Positions 9,571 to 21,469 of a stretch of DNA of 64,000 nt are shown here, piece after piece. Location: positions 29,523 to 93,522 of the forward strand of contig JAYMSP010000069.1 in the NCBI GenBank assembly GCA_036897095.1, read 5' to 3'. Below the pieces are notes generated by a model. The model saw only the letters and a list, made by a program, of their open reading frames with translations, ran no database searches and was not told where the DNA came from. Source of the DNA: Plantago elongata. Lineage: Eukaryota > Streptophyta > Magnoliopsida > Lamiales > Plantaginaceae. Position 1 is the first letter of the stretch. Each line of letters starts with the position of its first letter. Made by a program: the position numbers and the translations under genes.

Positions 9571-12500
9571 ATGGCAATCGGAGCTATCGTTTCTCACCGG
9601 AACTTCGGCTCTTTCGTTGGCTCTGGTAATTCTCACTTTTCCTAATTGCATTGCTGTTACAATTTTCAAGTACCTAATTTCGTGTTTTTCAGCTTAGTTT
9701 TACACATTGTGATGTATTGTACTGTTACTTACTTTGTTGGTGGAAATATTCGATTCCGGTTATTCAAGTGTGAATCAGCTTCGGTGTTTTTTTCCAAATG
9801 TTTCTTGTGTAATTCATGCACAAAACACATTCTCTCGGATTCGATTAAAAATCCAACAGTAGTATGCATTTCGATAAGTGTTAAACTGTTCATAAGATAA
9901 TATCTCAATCCAGGGGCGGAGCCAGAAAACAAAACGTGTGACTAATTAAAAATTATAAAAATATCATTGAAAATTTATACTGCTTATCCCGAAAAATACT
10001 ATATACCATCGTCATAATTCTAACTTTTTACAAATTAAAAGTTTAAATATACTCTAATAAGGTGAAATTTAAGTAGTATACATAATAAAAGTGAAAATTT
10101 AAATAAAATTATTAACGAAAAACATCATATATACAATCAAAAGTGCAAGATCGGGTGTGGCTAGAGACACACCCAGCCCTAAGCATCCTCACCCCCCTGT
10201 CTCAATCCGACGTGATGTGATGTATTACAAAAACAATGCTGCATTTCTAATTTAATACGCATAGTTTTCGGTGTGGTTGTGGCTCAGAGAGGATTTTTGA
10301 TTGATTAGATGCATTATGTTGTTTCTCAATAATAGGAGGTCTATATCGTGGAGAAGAAGGGGCAGTTCGTCATAGAGGAGAGGGCTTGAGTGCTGTGGTG
10401 GTTGCGCAGGATGTGAACAGAAAAATGCTCTGCCGGAAGCTATGTCTTTCGCGGAGAAGTGTTTCGTGCAGTTATGGGTATCAGACGTCTGTTCATGCTA
10501 AAGAGAGACTGAACGCAGGAGTTTTTAGATTAGATTCGCCCTTTCTTGTGAAAGTGGAGCCGCCTAAATTAGTGGCCCAACAATTGGGTGCGAGCTTTAA
10601 GTTTATCAATACAAGAAGACGAATTAGAGAAGTGTGTCAATGCTGTCTTTCGTCAGCTCGTGCTGATGGAAATTGGGTTCCGCCAAGGAAGTTAGATGAT
10701 CTTGTTTTTTTTGATGGGAAAAAGACTCCATCAAGAAGCTCGAAGCTGTTGAGAACCCGAGCAGACTTTAAATCTGGAGAGCAAGAGGCAAGTGAAGGTG
10801 TTTTACATGGTGGAGTTGACGAAAACAAATTGGGGTGGAAAGAGTTTCCTAAGCGATGGGTGATGGTGCTTCTCTGTTTTGCTGCATTTCTTTTGTGCAA
10901 CATGGACCGTGTAAGATTTTGTTTATTGACCTTTGTGTGGTTTTACATATTTAGATTTTAGAATTAGTAATTCATGCTTTAGGTGGTGTTTATTTATACT
11001 GTCCACAATTAATAAAGTTTTTTTTAGCCGGCATGTGTTCTGTATCAGCTTTTTCAGTTACAATCTATCTGTTTGTGCTAACTATTTAGATTTTGTTTTT
11101 CCTTTCAGGTGAACATGAGCATTGCAATACTTCCAATGTCTAAGGAGTTCAACTGGAATAGTGCCACAGTTGGTCTTATTCAGTCTTCTTTCTTCTGGGG
11201 TTACCTGCTCACACAGGTTTTAGTTTTCCACATTTTTGATAAATTTATAGCCCAAATCTTTTATTGTATCTCAATTAGCACAGGCTTATGTACAAGCCTC
11301 TTGTACATACATTTCATGCTAGTGTTGTAAAACTAAAACTACCCTGACTTAGAAAAGGGTGTATATTATGGTTTAGATAACTGAGAAGTTCAATAGAAAC
11401 GATATGCAGGTAATATAATCTGGATATCACCCAACTGCCTTATATATTATTCATCTGACCCCTAAAAACTTAATTGTCCAACAATACTAACTGAAACAGT
11501 AATAGACAGCCACAGTCCACTGTCCACAACAGGTTTAAGGTATTACTTAATTATGAGTAGGATGATGCTATACAAAACCTTTCATTATGCTTGCTTAGTC
11601 ACTTTATGCTTCCTAGCAGGAGTGACATTACAATCGTGACAATTTTGTTTCATTTCTAAGTTATTCATATGATATTCTGTAGATTGTCGGAGGCATATGG
11701 GCGGATAAAGTTGGTGGAAAACTCGTGCTTGGTTTTGGAGTAGTATGGTGGTCTATTGCAACAATGTTGACACCTATTGCTGCCAAACTTGGACTCCCTT
11801 TCTTACTCGTCATGCGTGCTTTTATGGGCATTGGCGAGGTCAGTTTTTAGTACACTTCTGCATAAATTTGTTATGAATTGTCCGCATCTAATCCAAATGT
11901 TTTGAATAGCATAATGGACTTATACGTGACACACTTGTTTCAGTTGTCATGTCAAAGTTAAAGTTTCAGCTAAGCAGTGTATGCAATATCAGTGTATGCA
12001 CTTTCATGAGTTTGCTTCTTGCCTAATATTCTAATGGGGTTTATTTTGTAAAAAACTAGGGTGTAGCAATGCCTGCCATGAACAATTTGCTATCGAAGTG
12101 GATTCCTGTTTCTGAAAGAAGTAGATCTCTTGCACTGGTTTATAGTGGCATGTATCTTGGATCAGTTACTGGATTGGCTTTCTCTCCTATATTAATCCAG
12201 AAGTTTGGGTGGCCATCTGTTTTCTATTCTTTTGGATCCCTTGGAAGTCTATGGTTTGCGCTTTGGTGGAGTAAAGTAAGACGTCCTTCTTGCTTTAATT
12301 TTTATTTCCTAATGAAGAACATGCATGTTTTCCCAGACTAGTAGTTTATGCATCCCACAATCCTCCTTTACCCACTGGTAAGTTGCTGTTCCGCAGACCT
12401 GTTAGTCAGAGATTCAATTTCGGAAACACTCTGCAAGAAAGATGGGTAAGGCAAACATTTGCCCACACAACCCATACCTCTTCTCATCTGGGAGGGCTCA

Positions 12501-14352
12501 CTTTATGGAGTTTGCAATTTTTTAACATCCTATTCCCTCTTAAACCTCTGCTGTATACCTTTAATTGCTAAGTGAAATAGTCCATACAATATTTTTTTTG
12601 TTACTTCGTTTTGTTTTATCACAGTATTATAACTATTAGGCCTAAGTCCGATTTCTGGTATGAGATTGCAAACAAAATTCTTTTCTTCTGTCATGATCTG
12701 GCTGCTTTTCTTGTTTCCTTTTAAGGTTTAGGGTGTTTGGTGTTAACAATGTGATTTAATAGATTCTTTATAAACTCCAGTTTATGATTCACAACACTCA
12801 CCTGTGTTCTAGGCACATAGCTCACCACAAGATGACCCAAATCTCAATTTGGAGGAGAAGAAACTGATCCTTGGAGGCAATGTCTCGAAAGAACCAGTCA
12901 CTGAAATTCCCTGGGGAAAAATATTATCTAAGGGCCCTGTCTGGGCTCTCATCATCTCCCATTTTTGTCATAATTGGGGAACATTCATTCTTTTGACTTG
13001 GATGCCCACTTATTACAACCAGGTATGCATACTATTAATATTATGAAGCCAATCAAATTTCTGCTCAATCATGTCCATTTTCTTAAATGCTTTATGAAGA
13101 AGACAGTGGCAGGGAAATTTTCAGTTTCAACAGCATTTATTTCCTTATTAATAAAGCTAGCTTATCAATTGCTAATACTCTTCTCCACGTTGTGATTGCT
13201 GGCACAGGTTTTGAAGTTCAACTTGACTGAATCCGGATTATTATGTGTGCTGCCATGGCTTACTATGGCCGTGTTTGCTAATATAGGTGGTTGGATTGCA
13301 GATACTCTTGTGAGCAAAGGTTTTTCCATTACATCCGTTCGTAAGGTGAGCCTTTTGTACTATTTTTGTTCAGCTGCATCAGAAAGTTAATATTTATAAT
13401 ACGCCAATGCATATGAAGTATGAACACCTTTGCAGTCCATGACTAATATGTCCATCAGTGTACCACTAAAAGTCGTGTGTTATCATCAATGTTCTATTTC
13501 TTGTAGTATTTTATGCTGGGATTGAACTGCCAAGTGTACATCTTTGTCTTCACAGATAATGCAGTCAATCGGGTTTCTAGGTCCTGCTTTCTTCCTAACA
13601 CAGCTTAGCAATGTGAAGACACCTGCTATGGCAGTGTTATGCATGGCATGCAGTCAGGTTAATAACTGATATTTTCTCACTTCAAATTGAACCAGGTTAA
13701 TTTTTTTTCTTAGTGTAGTTGGTTCTGATTTTAAGAAATATAAATTGCATATGATTCCACTGCAGGGTTCTGATGCATTCTCGCAGTCTGGCCTATACTC
13801 CAACCACCAAGATATTGGGCCACGTTATTCCGTGAGTATTACTTTCAGTCTGATACACTATTCTCTGAATTTGGATCACATATTATTACTGTTTTTATTG
13901 CAGGGTGTACTGCTGGGGCTGTCTAACACTGCCGGAGTACTAGCTGGAGTCTTTGGAACTGCTGCAACTGGATACATACTCCAAAAGGGTAAATCATTTC
14001 ATAGAACTTTATCTTTCACCAAGTAGTATTCTTTAGCATTGCCATTTTGGTCCTTGGGTAGTTTGTGAGTTTCTGAGTTTTATTTTCTTTCTTTAGCAGT
14101 CTGATAAGTACTTTTCCTGCCAAAAAACATAAGAACACAACCAACTATAGCAAACAGCCATGCAGATGCTTCTTGAAAGCTCGTATGGAATTTCCTTGGT
14201 AAATCTATTTCCGTTTTGACTGTAATCTAATGCTGATTCTTAATAATACTGCAGGTTCCTGGGATGATGTGTTCAAGGTGGCTGTTGTTCTGTACATCAT
14301 AGGAACACTAGTCTGGAACTTCTTTTCCACCGGAGAGAAAATTCTGGACTAG
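9571..14352 (+). CDS. PHT4;4: plastid anion/ascorbate transporter, PHT4;4 (ANTR2) type
   Basis: Eleven exons: 9571-9625, 10336-10910, 11109-11216, 11683-11838, 12060-12275, 12813-13022, 13208-13345, 13556-13657, 13766-13831, 13904-13988 and 14255-14352. All introns are GT-AG and the frame closes at 602 residues. The 55-base first exon encodes MAIGAIVSHRNFGSFVGS, close to the N-terminus of Arabidopsis PHT4;4. About 170 residues of basic, Ser-rich transit-peptide-like sequence precede a 12-helix major facilitator (SLC17-like) core starting at KRWVMVLLCFAAFLLCNMDR. Family signatures include SSFFWGYLLTQ, RAFMGIGEGVAMPAMNN, CHNWGTFILLTWMPTYY and SNTAGVLAGVFGTAATGY. PHT4;4 sits in the chloroplast envelope and carries ascorbate (also phosphate in assays) with sodium or chloride dependence. 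Intron 1 holds a hAT MITE and intron 5 a SINE relic. Paralogues such as PHT4;1 are less likely given the N-terminus. Confidence 0.95.
9911..10199. mobile_element. hAT-type MITE in PHT4;4 intron 1
   Basis: A 289-bp insertion beginning CAGGGGCGGAGCCAG and ending CACCCCCCTG. It is flanked by a perfect 8-bp direct repeat, TCTCAATC (9903-9910 and 10200-10207). Short CAGGGG/CCCCTG ends with an 8-bp target duplication are the hallmark of hAT elements. It carries no coding sequence. It lies well inside the intron, about 135 bases from the acceptor. Confidence 0.8.
12365..12530 (+). mobile_element. Au-SINE-like relic in PHT4;4 intron 5
   Basis: The stretch from GGTAAGTTGCTGTTCCGCAG through GATTCAATTTCGGAAACAC, CTCTGCAAGAAAGATGGGTA and on to a CTGGGAGGGCTC word follows the order of landmarks in the angiosperm Au SINE. 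Those landmarks are a tRNA-like head with box B, then 'GGAAACAGCCTCTGCAGAAATGCAGGGTAAGG', then a C-rich tail. It is diverged, and the comparison is from memory, so this is a probable old copy. Confidence 0.5.
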
Positions 14353-15647
14353 GTCACTGAGAATTAATTGGAAAATTGCTAGATAATTTAAGATGTACCA
14401 TAAAAGAAGGAAGTTGAGAAGAATCTGAGGCTTTAGAGTATTGGAAGAAGGAGCTGAATTGAATTAAACACCGTAGCAGCTCTACCCTTTCAGTCGAGAG
14501 TTCAACATGATCTCGAGTCCCTTAGGATGCTAGCTCGAGATGGTTCAAGGAGTAGGCCTCAGATTACATAAACTTCTCCGATGATTAGTAATTCAAAGTT
14601 GAAACATTTATGGGGATCATCAGATTATACACCCCAACGTAATTTTGATTATCTTACTTACATTCAAGGAACAATTGTTGTTAAAATAGATGAGTACAAA
14701 GAATTGTTGTTAAGCTCCAATTGATGCCCCGTTTGTAAAATACAGGTAAATCTAGTTTATTTATATGTTTTGGGTTACGTTACAATCTGGGCCGGGTCGG
14801 CTCCACCGGGTGGCCACTGGTACTTTTGTCATGCACATTCACGTTAATTTTTATACAGTTTAGGGTGATGTTTCTCACTAGTTATACGATTTTGGCATTG
14901 TAAAAACATCTTTCGCACGTAATAAGACACTTATCTTGTGAAGAGGGAGCTAGTTTGACACTTGCTAACAAGACATCGAATGATGCAATATTGTCGTGAG
15001 TCGAAAGACCATTGAATATTCAAAAATAGTAAGAATTCTTTGAAATAAATATTAATTATTAAACTACTTAACTTACTCTATTATCACTTTAAAAGTAACT
15101 TGTGATTAAATTCAAAGACCATTGATCGTTTAAAATTAAAATACTCTTAAAAATAGTTTTACAATAGTAAATTCTAGATTACTAGTAATATATTTCTAGT
15201 TTATCGATAATCTAAAAGAAACCAAATATATTTTCCTTTTATAAAATTTCCCACTGATGTTTCTAAATATAATAACTCTCGTTTATATTCTTTCTATTCG
15301 AAAGATAGCTTCAAATCTGATCAACATTATCAAAGTATTTCTACTTTCCATATTTTTGACCAAATAATCCGCAAGTATTTAATGTGCAGAATCCATGTGT
15401 CATATTCATTACTTAAACTTCCCGTCTGGCTTCTACCACTTAGAGAAACATAAACTTGCCATATTTACGAATTTAAGACCTTACCAATTTAACAAAAATC
15501 CTTCTGATTATTTATGGGATTTCCTATTCCTAACACACCAGGGCATCTCTTCTCTCTATATACTTCTCATATAACACAAACAACTTACATTCAAAATCAT
15601 ATAATCTTCTTTCTCGTTCTGTTTCTTTGAGAGAGTCTGAACAAAAC
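14353..15647. other. PHT4;4 3' UTR and F-box upstream region
   Basis: The transporter's 3' UTR probably extends to about 14700. The rest is AT-rich intergenic DNA. A TATA-like TCTATATAC occurs at about 15556-15564, 84-92 bases ahead of the F-box ATG, and is a plausible core promoter. No other feature recognised. Confidence 0.5.
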
Positions 15648-17752
15648 ATGCACAGAGATAGAGCAATTCCAAGCATGAAGAGATCAGCAATCTCAGGAAC
15701 AGACACGGAAGAAAGACCTTCCAAGAAAACTAAGTGCATGGAACCATCTTTTGTAGATCTCATGAAAGAACTCCAAACAGAAATATTTGCTCGTGTTGCT
15801 GCTGATTCTTGCACCGATATTGCCAATTGCAAGCTCAGGTACCGATTTGTTATGTAATATAGATAGTTCTGTCATATTCGTTTTGGAATATATACTTGTA
15901 TCATATATGTTTAGATTACCTAATCTTGAATTCTTGATCTTGAAACTTCATACCAGTATTAAAAAATCGACAAATTATTGATTTTCAAGATTATATACTG
16001 ACATGTTTTATATTATGCAGCTGCAAACTATTCAAAGGAATTGCGGAGGATGAACATGTGTACCGCTTCACATCCTTGGACAAAATCCCGATAATACTAT
16101 GGTCTACTATAGGAAACCTATTGGAATTCATGGAAAAGTGCAGAAACTATATGAATCCGGAGATCATGTACAGGCAGGCAGTGGTAAGTAGTGTCACTTA
16201 ATCAAGAAATTATATATACATAATAAAATAGTAAAATAAAAGTCCACACCATATTGTGTTTTCATGTGTTATAGATTCTGAGATATAATAACTACAATGT
16301 ATTAACTTTTAAATTTTTTTTTTAGGAAATTTTATTTTCCACCAAAACCTTTTCCGACCTTTTGAATTTATCTCATTTCTCTTTTTTTCACAATCACACC
16401 AATAATTTTCAAAAAAAATTGACCTTACACAAAGGTTGAATGGTTGAATGGTCGTTAACTTATTTTTAAATCACACCAAAACATTTTGAAAAACTTTTCT
16501 TCGCCACCAAAACTTTTTTATATAGTTATAATTCATTTATTTTGAAAGTTTTAAAATTTTATTCCTACAAAAAGAACATAAGAAGTGTTCTGAAAAACAG
16601 GAATTGCAATCTGATTCACAAATTAACCAACGACGACATTTTACTTTACAAACCAAACGCACTTTCTTAACTTGTTTGATAAATATAAAAATAAATTTCT
16701 TTTATGATAGATATAACAATGACATATTACAATAGTATTTTGTGAATGTGAAATTTTATATTACAAGGATAAAAAATGATAAAATTTATATGTTAATTGG
16801 AATACATAATATTTTCTTCTATCCAAAAAATAATTTTTCGAACTCTCTTTACATTTATCAGTTACTTCAATAAAATTATAAAAATGAAGGCACAAAATAT
16901 GTACACAAATATATACGTAGCTTTGTGTCAGTTTTTAGAACCAAACACATGAATATACGCCATTAAACTTGGGCGCATATGCAGTTTTCTTTAAAACTCT
17001 ACACTGAACCAACAATTTATATGAAGAATTTGATTAAAAACATGGCAAAAACGATGCATATTCCTCCCACCACTATTCTAGAAACCCCAAAAAATTTTGA
17101 TTATTTAAATCAATTAAGAAAGGTTCTAGTGTGATTTAAAAAACTAAAAAAGATTTTGGTAGCGGGTGCAAATTTCTGAAAAGGTTTTGATGTGATTTAA
17201 AATATAAATTTAACGAACATAAATTTTTGGTGTAACGTCAATAATTATGAAAAGTTAATGGTGTCGATTGCGAAAAAAAAGAATATGGGGTAAACTCAAA
17301 AAGTCGAAAAAGTTTTTGGTGCAAAATAAAATTTTCTCTTTTTTTATCTGTAGGTTGATATCTTCGGCAAGAAAAGTCTCAAATCTGCATCTGAACTCTT
17401 GCCAAGAGCTGTGAATCAGGGTCATGATGGGGCTTTGTATCTAACAAGCATTGTACTTATACTGAGTGGTGACAAAGAAAAGAAAAAGAAAGGGATGGAT
17501 TTGTTATCCATCTTGGGAAAGCAAAAAGTTAGAGAGTGCAGAATGAAGTTAAAGAAGTACTTGGAGCAGATTTGGGTCAAAATCGAAAAATCAACTCTCT
17601 CAGAATGCTGCAGTGTCACGGAAGGAAACCACAAGAATAAAATGCTTTGGGGAAGGAAGGATTATGAAGATAACATCCAATGCGGAGCTTGTTTGGCTGA
17701 TTTTGAGATGGAGTGTCTATTTAGTGAGATTGTGTATGGTGATGTAATATGA
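15648..17752 (+). CDS. F-box protein, At2g35280-like
   Basis: Three exons, 15648-15838, 16021-16183 and 17354-17752, encode 250 residues in one frame. After a charged N-terminus comes a divergent F-box (about residues 34-75, KELQTEIFARVAADSCTDI then CKLSCKLFKGIAEDEHVYR). Then follows the family segment LDKIPIILW...FMEKCRNYMNPEIMYRQAV and a Sel1-like helical repeat (AVNQGHDGALYLTSIVLIL). This layout is typical of the plant At2g35280-like family, thought to act as substrate adaptors in SCF ubiquitin ligases; targets are unknown. The C-terminal part is rich in Lys and Cys. The start could also be ATG 15675, which would remove nine residues. Intron 2 is about 1.2 kb because of a transposon insertion. 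Confidence 0.85.
16324..17338. mobile_element. 1-kb TIR element in F-box intron 2
   Basis: The left end (from AGGAAATTTTATTTTCCACC) and the right end are inverted copies of each other over about 85 bases, including CACCAAAAxCTTTTxCGAC and a T-rich block. Subterminal words (AAATCACACCAAAAC and its complements near 16478 and 17180) recur in both orientations, giving nested inverted repeats. The flanks are T-runs of 8-9 bases, compatible with but not proof of a 9-bp target duplication. No transposase frame. A Mutator-like non-autonomous element is the best guess. It accounts for nearly all of the intron. Confidence 0.7.
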
Positions 17753-18179
17753 GATGAAACTATTTAAATTTATGATGCACTCCAAGTCTACGACATTATT
17801 ATAAGCATTAAATGATTGAAATGAGCATTATTGATTCCTTTATATTTATAGTAATTTTAATTTTTTTTTACTTGGGTTTGAAACACTCTCTTTTAATGTG
17901 TTTATATGCACATAAACTTACATCAGACTACTTGAAAAGATATCTGGAAAATAAAAGAATACTGGCAGCAGTTGCTAAGTGTTTAACACACATTTGTAAA
18001 GATAAAATTAAAATTTGTAATTGATGATTAGAATACATTTTCAGCAAAGTAGAATTGTTACTGCATTAATTAACAAGCTAGGCCAGTTTAAACACAACAG
18101 CAAACTCAATATGTGTAAGACAACACATAAGCACGTATAGAACAAGGAATTTGAGCTAACCAGGCAATTGCTTGATTCA
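17753..18179. other. convergent 3' region, F-box and ORC5
   Basis: About 430 bases separate the two convergent stop codons. They should hold both 3' UTRs. AT-rich; no other feature seen. Confidence 0.6.
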
Positions 18180-20273
18180 TTATTGTTTATACAAGTATCT
18201 TGACAGGGGAAACTGTAGACTCCTTGCTATCTGTCAATAATCAATCAAAACACGATAAGCCCACATTTATAAAATTGGTAAAGCTCGTTTGATTGAACAT
18301 GAACGTGGCCAGGAAGAAGCATTACCTGTAGAGCCATATCTTCAGACACTGTAGATCGGTATCTATTCGAGCCTTCAAGAGGACAGCTCCCTCCTTTGGT
18401 AATAAAATTAGCATTGCATAGACTGGACAATTGCAAGAGAACGTCTGACATTAGTCCAGCTTCACAGCCATCATCACTTTGTATTTTTTCCCCATCAGGT
18501 GTAAACTCGTCAATGGATGTGATGCACTGAAATATGGCCAGCAACCTTTCTAGCGGAAATGTTCCTGGTCCTTTCATGAGTATATCCTGTTCTTTGATTT
18601 CCTTCTGCGCCATGGCTTTCTCAGAGATTCTGAGGTGGCACATAATAAACAAATGAATTAGTCTCTAGTGTCATTCTACACATGAGCTTGTGTTGTTCAC
18701 TGGTTCAGTGTATGCAAGCACTTGGAAACAACAGAGAGGATTTCAACAACAATCAATGACCAACGTGCATTATCTGCTATGTGCAAAGTGTAAGCTCTTA
18801 CTAATCAGATGTCATTTTATAAAGATGATAACTTCCAAAATATGCAGCATGCTCAATGTTGTGGAAGCAAAAACTAGTGCTAACTCACAATACAGAAATG
18901 CCAATACATGAGTGGCCGAATTACTTACTTTCTTCTTCTTTTGCCACCTCCTTGTCCTCCTGTTGAATCAAAGAGTGATGCATCCAGTGTTGCCGGATTT
19001 TTTGAAGCAATAAAAGCAGAAATCAGGAGATATTTTGCAGAAGTAGACATATGGAAGTCAATATCATCAGAAGTGCCATTAGCACCCAGGTTCTTCGCAA
19101 TACTTTTCCTCTTGGTTGCTTCTTTGTGTGCTGAAGATTTGAGGCAAGTTTGAGAAGGAAGGGTAAATGTCTCCATCAGGGAAACAGAGATATAAGGTTG
19201 AAAAGGGGTGAATAATTTCCTCTTCATGTCATTAGTTGGAATAATTCCAGGGTCATCCAGAGGCTCACAATACTTCGTAAACAAACGTGAGAAGGCAGTA
19301 GAGAGCTCATCGATCCTTCTTGTAACTCTACAGAAAGGCCTCAAGACTATACTGTTCAACGATAAACAAATATAGTCAGAATATACTGTTCCAAGAAGCA
19401 ACAGTGTAAAATAAACTAATAAAAAAAACCCAAAACTTACTCAAGAAACCAAGAATATAACTTGGGATTTGATCTGTCCCTCATGAATATTTGCTGCAAA
19501 TCATCTTCTGTGTAATCAGGAAAATACACAGGAAGAGGTTCAGCATAGCCTGTGTCGGATGGAAATGTATCCAGGGAGGTCTTACTTACAAGAATCACAC
19601 CCACCTCAGGCATTTTCAGAATGTGATACAAATTGAACAAAAATGGTAATATAGTAGAACTCTTATCCCAGTCTCTAACAAACTCTATATTGTCAAATAC
19701 CAAGTAAACCATATTGCCGTTAACCTGAGAAGACGCTTTTTTAGAACTAGATTTCCCAGAATTCCCCTTGAGATTGCCTATAAACGTACCCAATGCATCA
19801 CGCAAAAGATTAACGAAATCAGAGGGCCTTTCACATTTCTTGGCACTCAAATAACCATTACTCTCGTTCTTCCTATGAAGCAGCAGTTGATTCAATATGG
19901 ACTCAAACAGTATTCTAGGACTGTAACATGTGACACAGCTACAATAAATAAACGGGCGTTTCAAATGCTTGAATGTATTTAGTATAACACTCGTCTTGCC
20001 CGTAGAAGCACCTCCATAGACGAATAATGGAATAATGGGGGAATTCACAGGGCCCAAAAGACCGACCAATTGTAGAATTTGCTCATGCCTTCCAGGGAAG
20101 GATTTAATTAACTCGTCTAAACTTATCGATTCATCAGCGAACACCAAGTCCTCTATCGACAAAGATGAGACATGCTCAGTAGGACTTTTCACGGTAGATT
20201 TTGAATTTGGAGTTATAGCAGCGGATAATCTTGTGGTTCTTCTGCTACTCTGAGGACTAACTTCTGTACCCAT
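18180..20273 (-). CDS. ORC5: origin recognition complex subunit 5
   Basis: Minus strand, four coding exons: 20273-19441, 19351-18929, 18629-18326 and 18230-18180, giving 536 residues. ORC5 is an AAA+ subunit of the six-part complex that marks replication origins and loads MCM helicase in the nucleus. After a Ser/Arg-rich N-terminus, FPGRHEQILQLVGLLGP leads into Walker A GGASTGKT (about residues 85-92) and Walker B VYLVFDNIEF. The AAA+ lid and winged-helix part follow (IVLRPFCRVTRRIDELS, then STSAKYLLISAFIASKNPA, an ORC5 signature). The ending FPLSRYLYKQ comes from a last coding exon of only 51 bases, easily missed. The start is the first in-frame ATG (20273). A probable 5' UTR intron has its donor at 20630-20631. 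An E2F-type site lies upstream. Confidence 0.95.
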
Positions 20274-20815
20274 TCTGTTAAAACCTACAAAAACCACAGA
20301 ATTCAGGAATTTCTAGATTGAATGAGAACAGTTAACCCTTTTATTCTTACAGCAACAATTACTGCCTAGAGCCTTTTGGTCATAATGTACACAAGATTGG
20401 AATGGAAGAAAAACATGGAGGAATCTAAATGTAATGCCTGGACCTGAACACTACTACTGAAACCTGTTAGACTAGGACGAAACCATGACCGGTTATCGGT
20501 CCGTCTGTAATAAAAGCTTGAATCACTACGGTCTACACAAATCAATACTACAAAATAAAGAAAAGCTGAATCAAATGAAAAGGGAGAGCCAACCAACTCA
20601 GTTGAAAACAATGTGAGGCGGAGCATATTACCTATTCCGCAGAACAAGAGCAGCGGAAGAAGAAGACGGGACGGAGCAGCAACGAGGAATCAGACCACGA
20701 AGCAGAAGGAATTATCGACCCTGAGATTGAGAGAATGTGGAAACAATACTGTAACAATACGATTGCTTTCACCTTCAAGAGTCGAATTGGAACAAAAAGG
20801 GGATTAGGGCTTCTA

Positions 20816-20828
20816 TTTTCCCGCCAAA
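20816..20828 (-). promoter_or_regulatory. E2F-type site upstream of ORC5
   Basis: On the ORC5 strand this reads TTTGGCGGGAAAA, which fits the canonical E2F consensus (TTTSSCGS). It lies about 545 bases upstream of the ATG but close to the likely transcription start, because a 5' UTR intron seems to separate them. Plant ORC genes are known E2F targets with a G1/S expression peak. A role here is inferred from position and sequence. Confidence 0.65.
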
Positions 20829-21325
20829 TCTTTCTCGACACGATTGCGATTAATCGATTATGTGCAATGAAGTCGCGAACTAGTTGTTCCTGATTCGGTT
20901 GGTACTGATTTGAGTTCCAAACGTGAGAGTTTTTTTTTTTTTCTAAAAACTTTTCACTGTATAAAAAATTAAACATTTTACATTTTATGTTTAATTTTAA
21001 TTTATAGTAAAAATTAAAAATATTTCATTAAAAATTAAAGTTAAAATTTTAATTCGGAACGGATGAGGTATTAAAAATTAACTTTTTAGTGAGGTGAATT
21101 ATAGGGTGGTAACAAATGAAATGTGTATATTTTAGTTAATATTCATTTGAATATCACTATCACTAACACTTGATTATGTAACTTACAACCATGTATTAAC
21201 TTAAATCATGTATTATTTTTATTGTTCAATGTCAAATATATTTGAATGTAATTTTCTTTTTATAGTGTTGTTTAACAGTTTAAGTTAGGTGAACTAGCCT
21301 TGCAATTATTTATGTGACTAATTTC

Positions 21326-21357
21326 GATAGGCCAGCTAATAGGCTAGCTGGCCTATC
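21326..21357. repeat. perfect 13-bp palindrome
   Basis: GATAGGCCAGCTA and its exact reverse complement are separated by six bases, in an otherwise AT-rich region. It precedes a tandem duplication (21386-21469) that shares AGCTAAT words, so both may be parts of one unrecognised element. Confidence 0.75.
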
Positions 21358-21385
21358 ATTTGGTTAATTGAACACCCAGGTACAT

Positions 21386-21469
21386 GAGTTAGCTAATATT
21401 TTATATGGTTGGGTAACTGAGCTTGTCGAGTTAGCTAATATTTTACATGGTTGGGTAACTGAGCTTGTC
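21386..21469. repeat. 42-bp tandem duplication
   Basis: Two head-to-tail copies of a 42-base unit starting GAGTTAGCTAATATTTTA (21386-21427, 21428-21469) differ at one base. The first bases of a third unit (GAGTTAG) follow. No function recognised. Confidence 0.9.

Noticed and set aside
20613-20976. Overlapping frames on both strands upstream of ORC5
   Set aside because: They fall in the ORC5 promoter and leader and match nothing.
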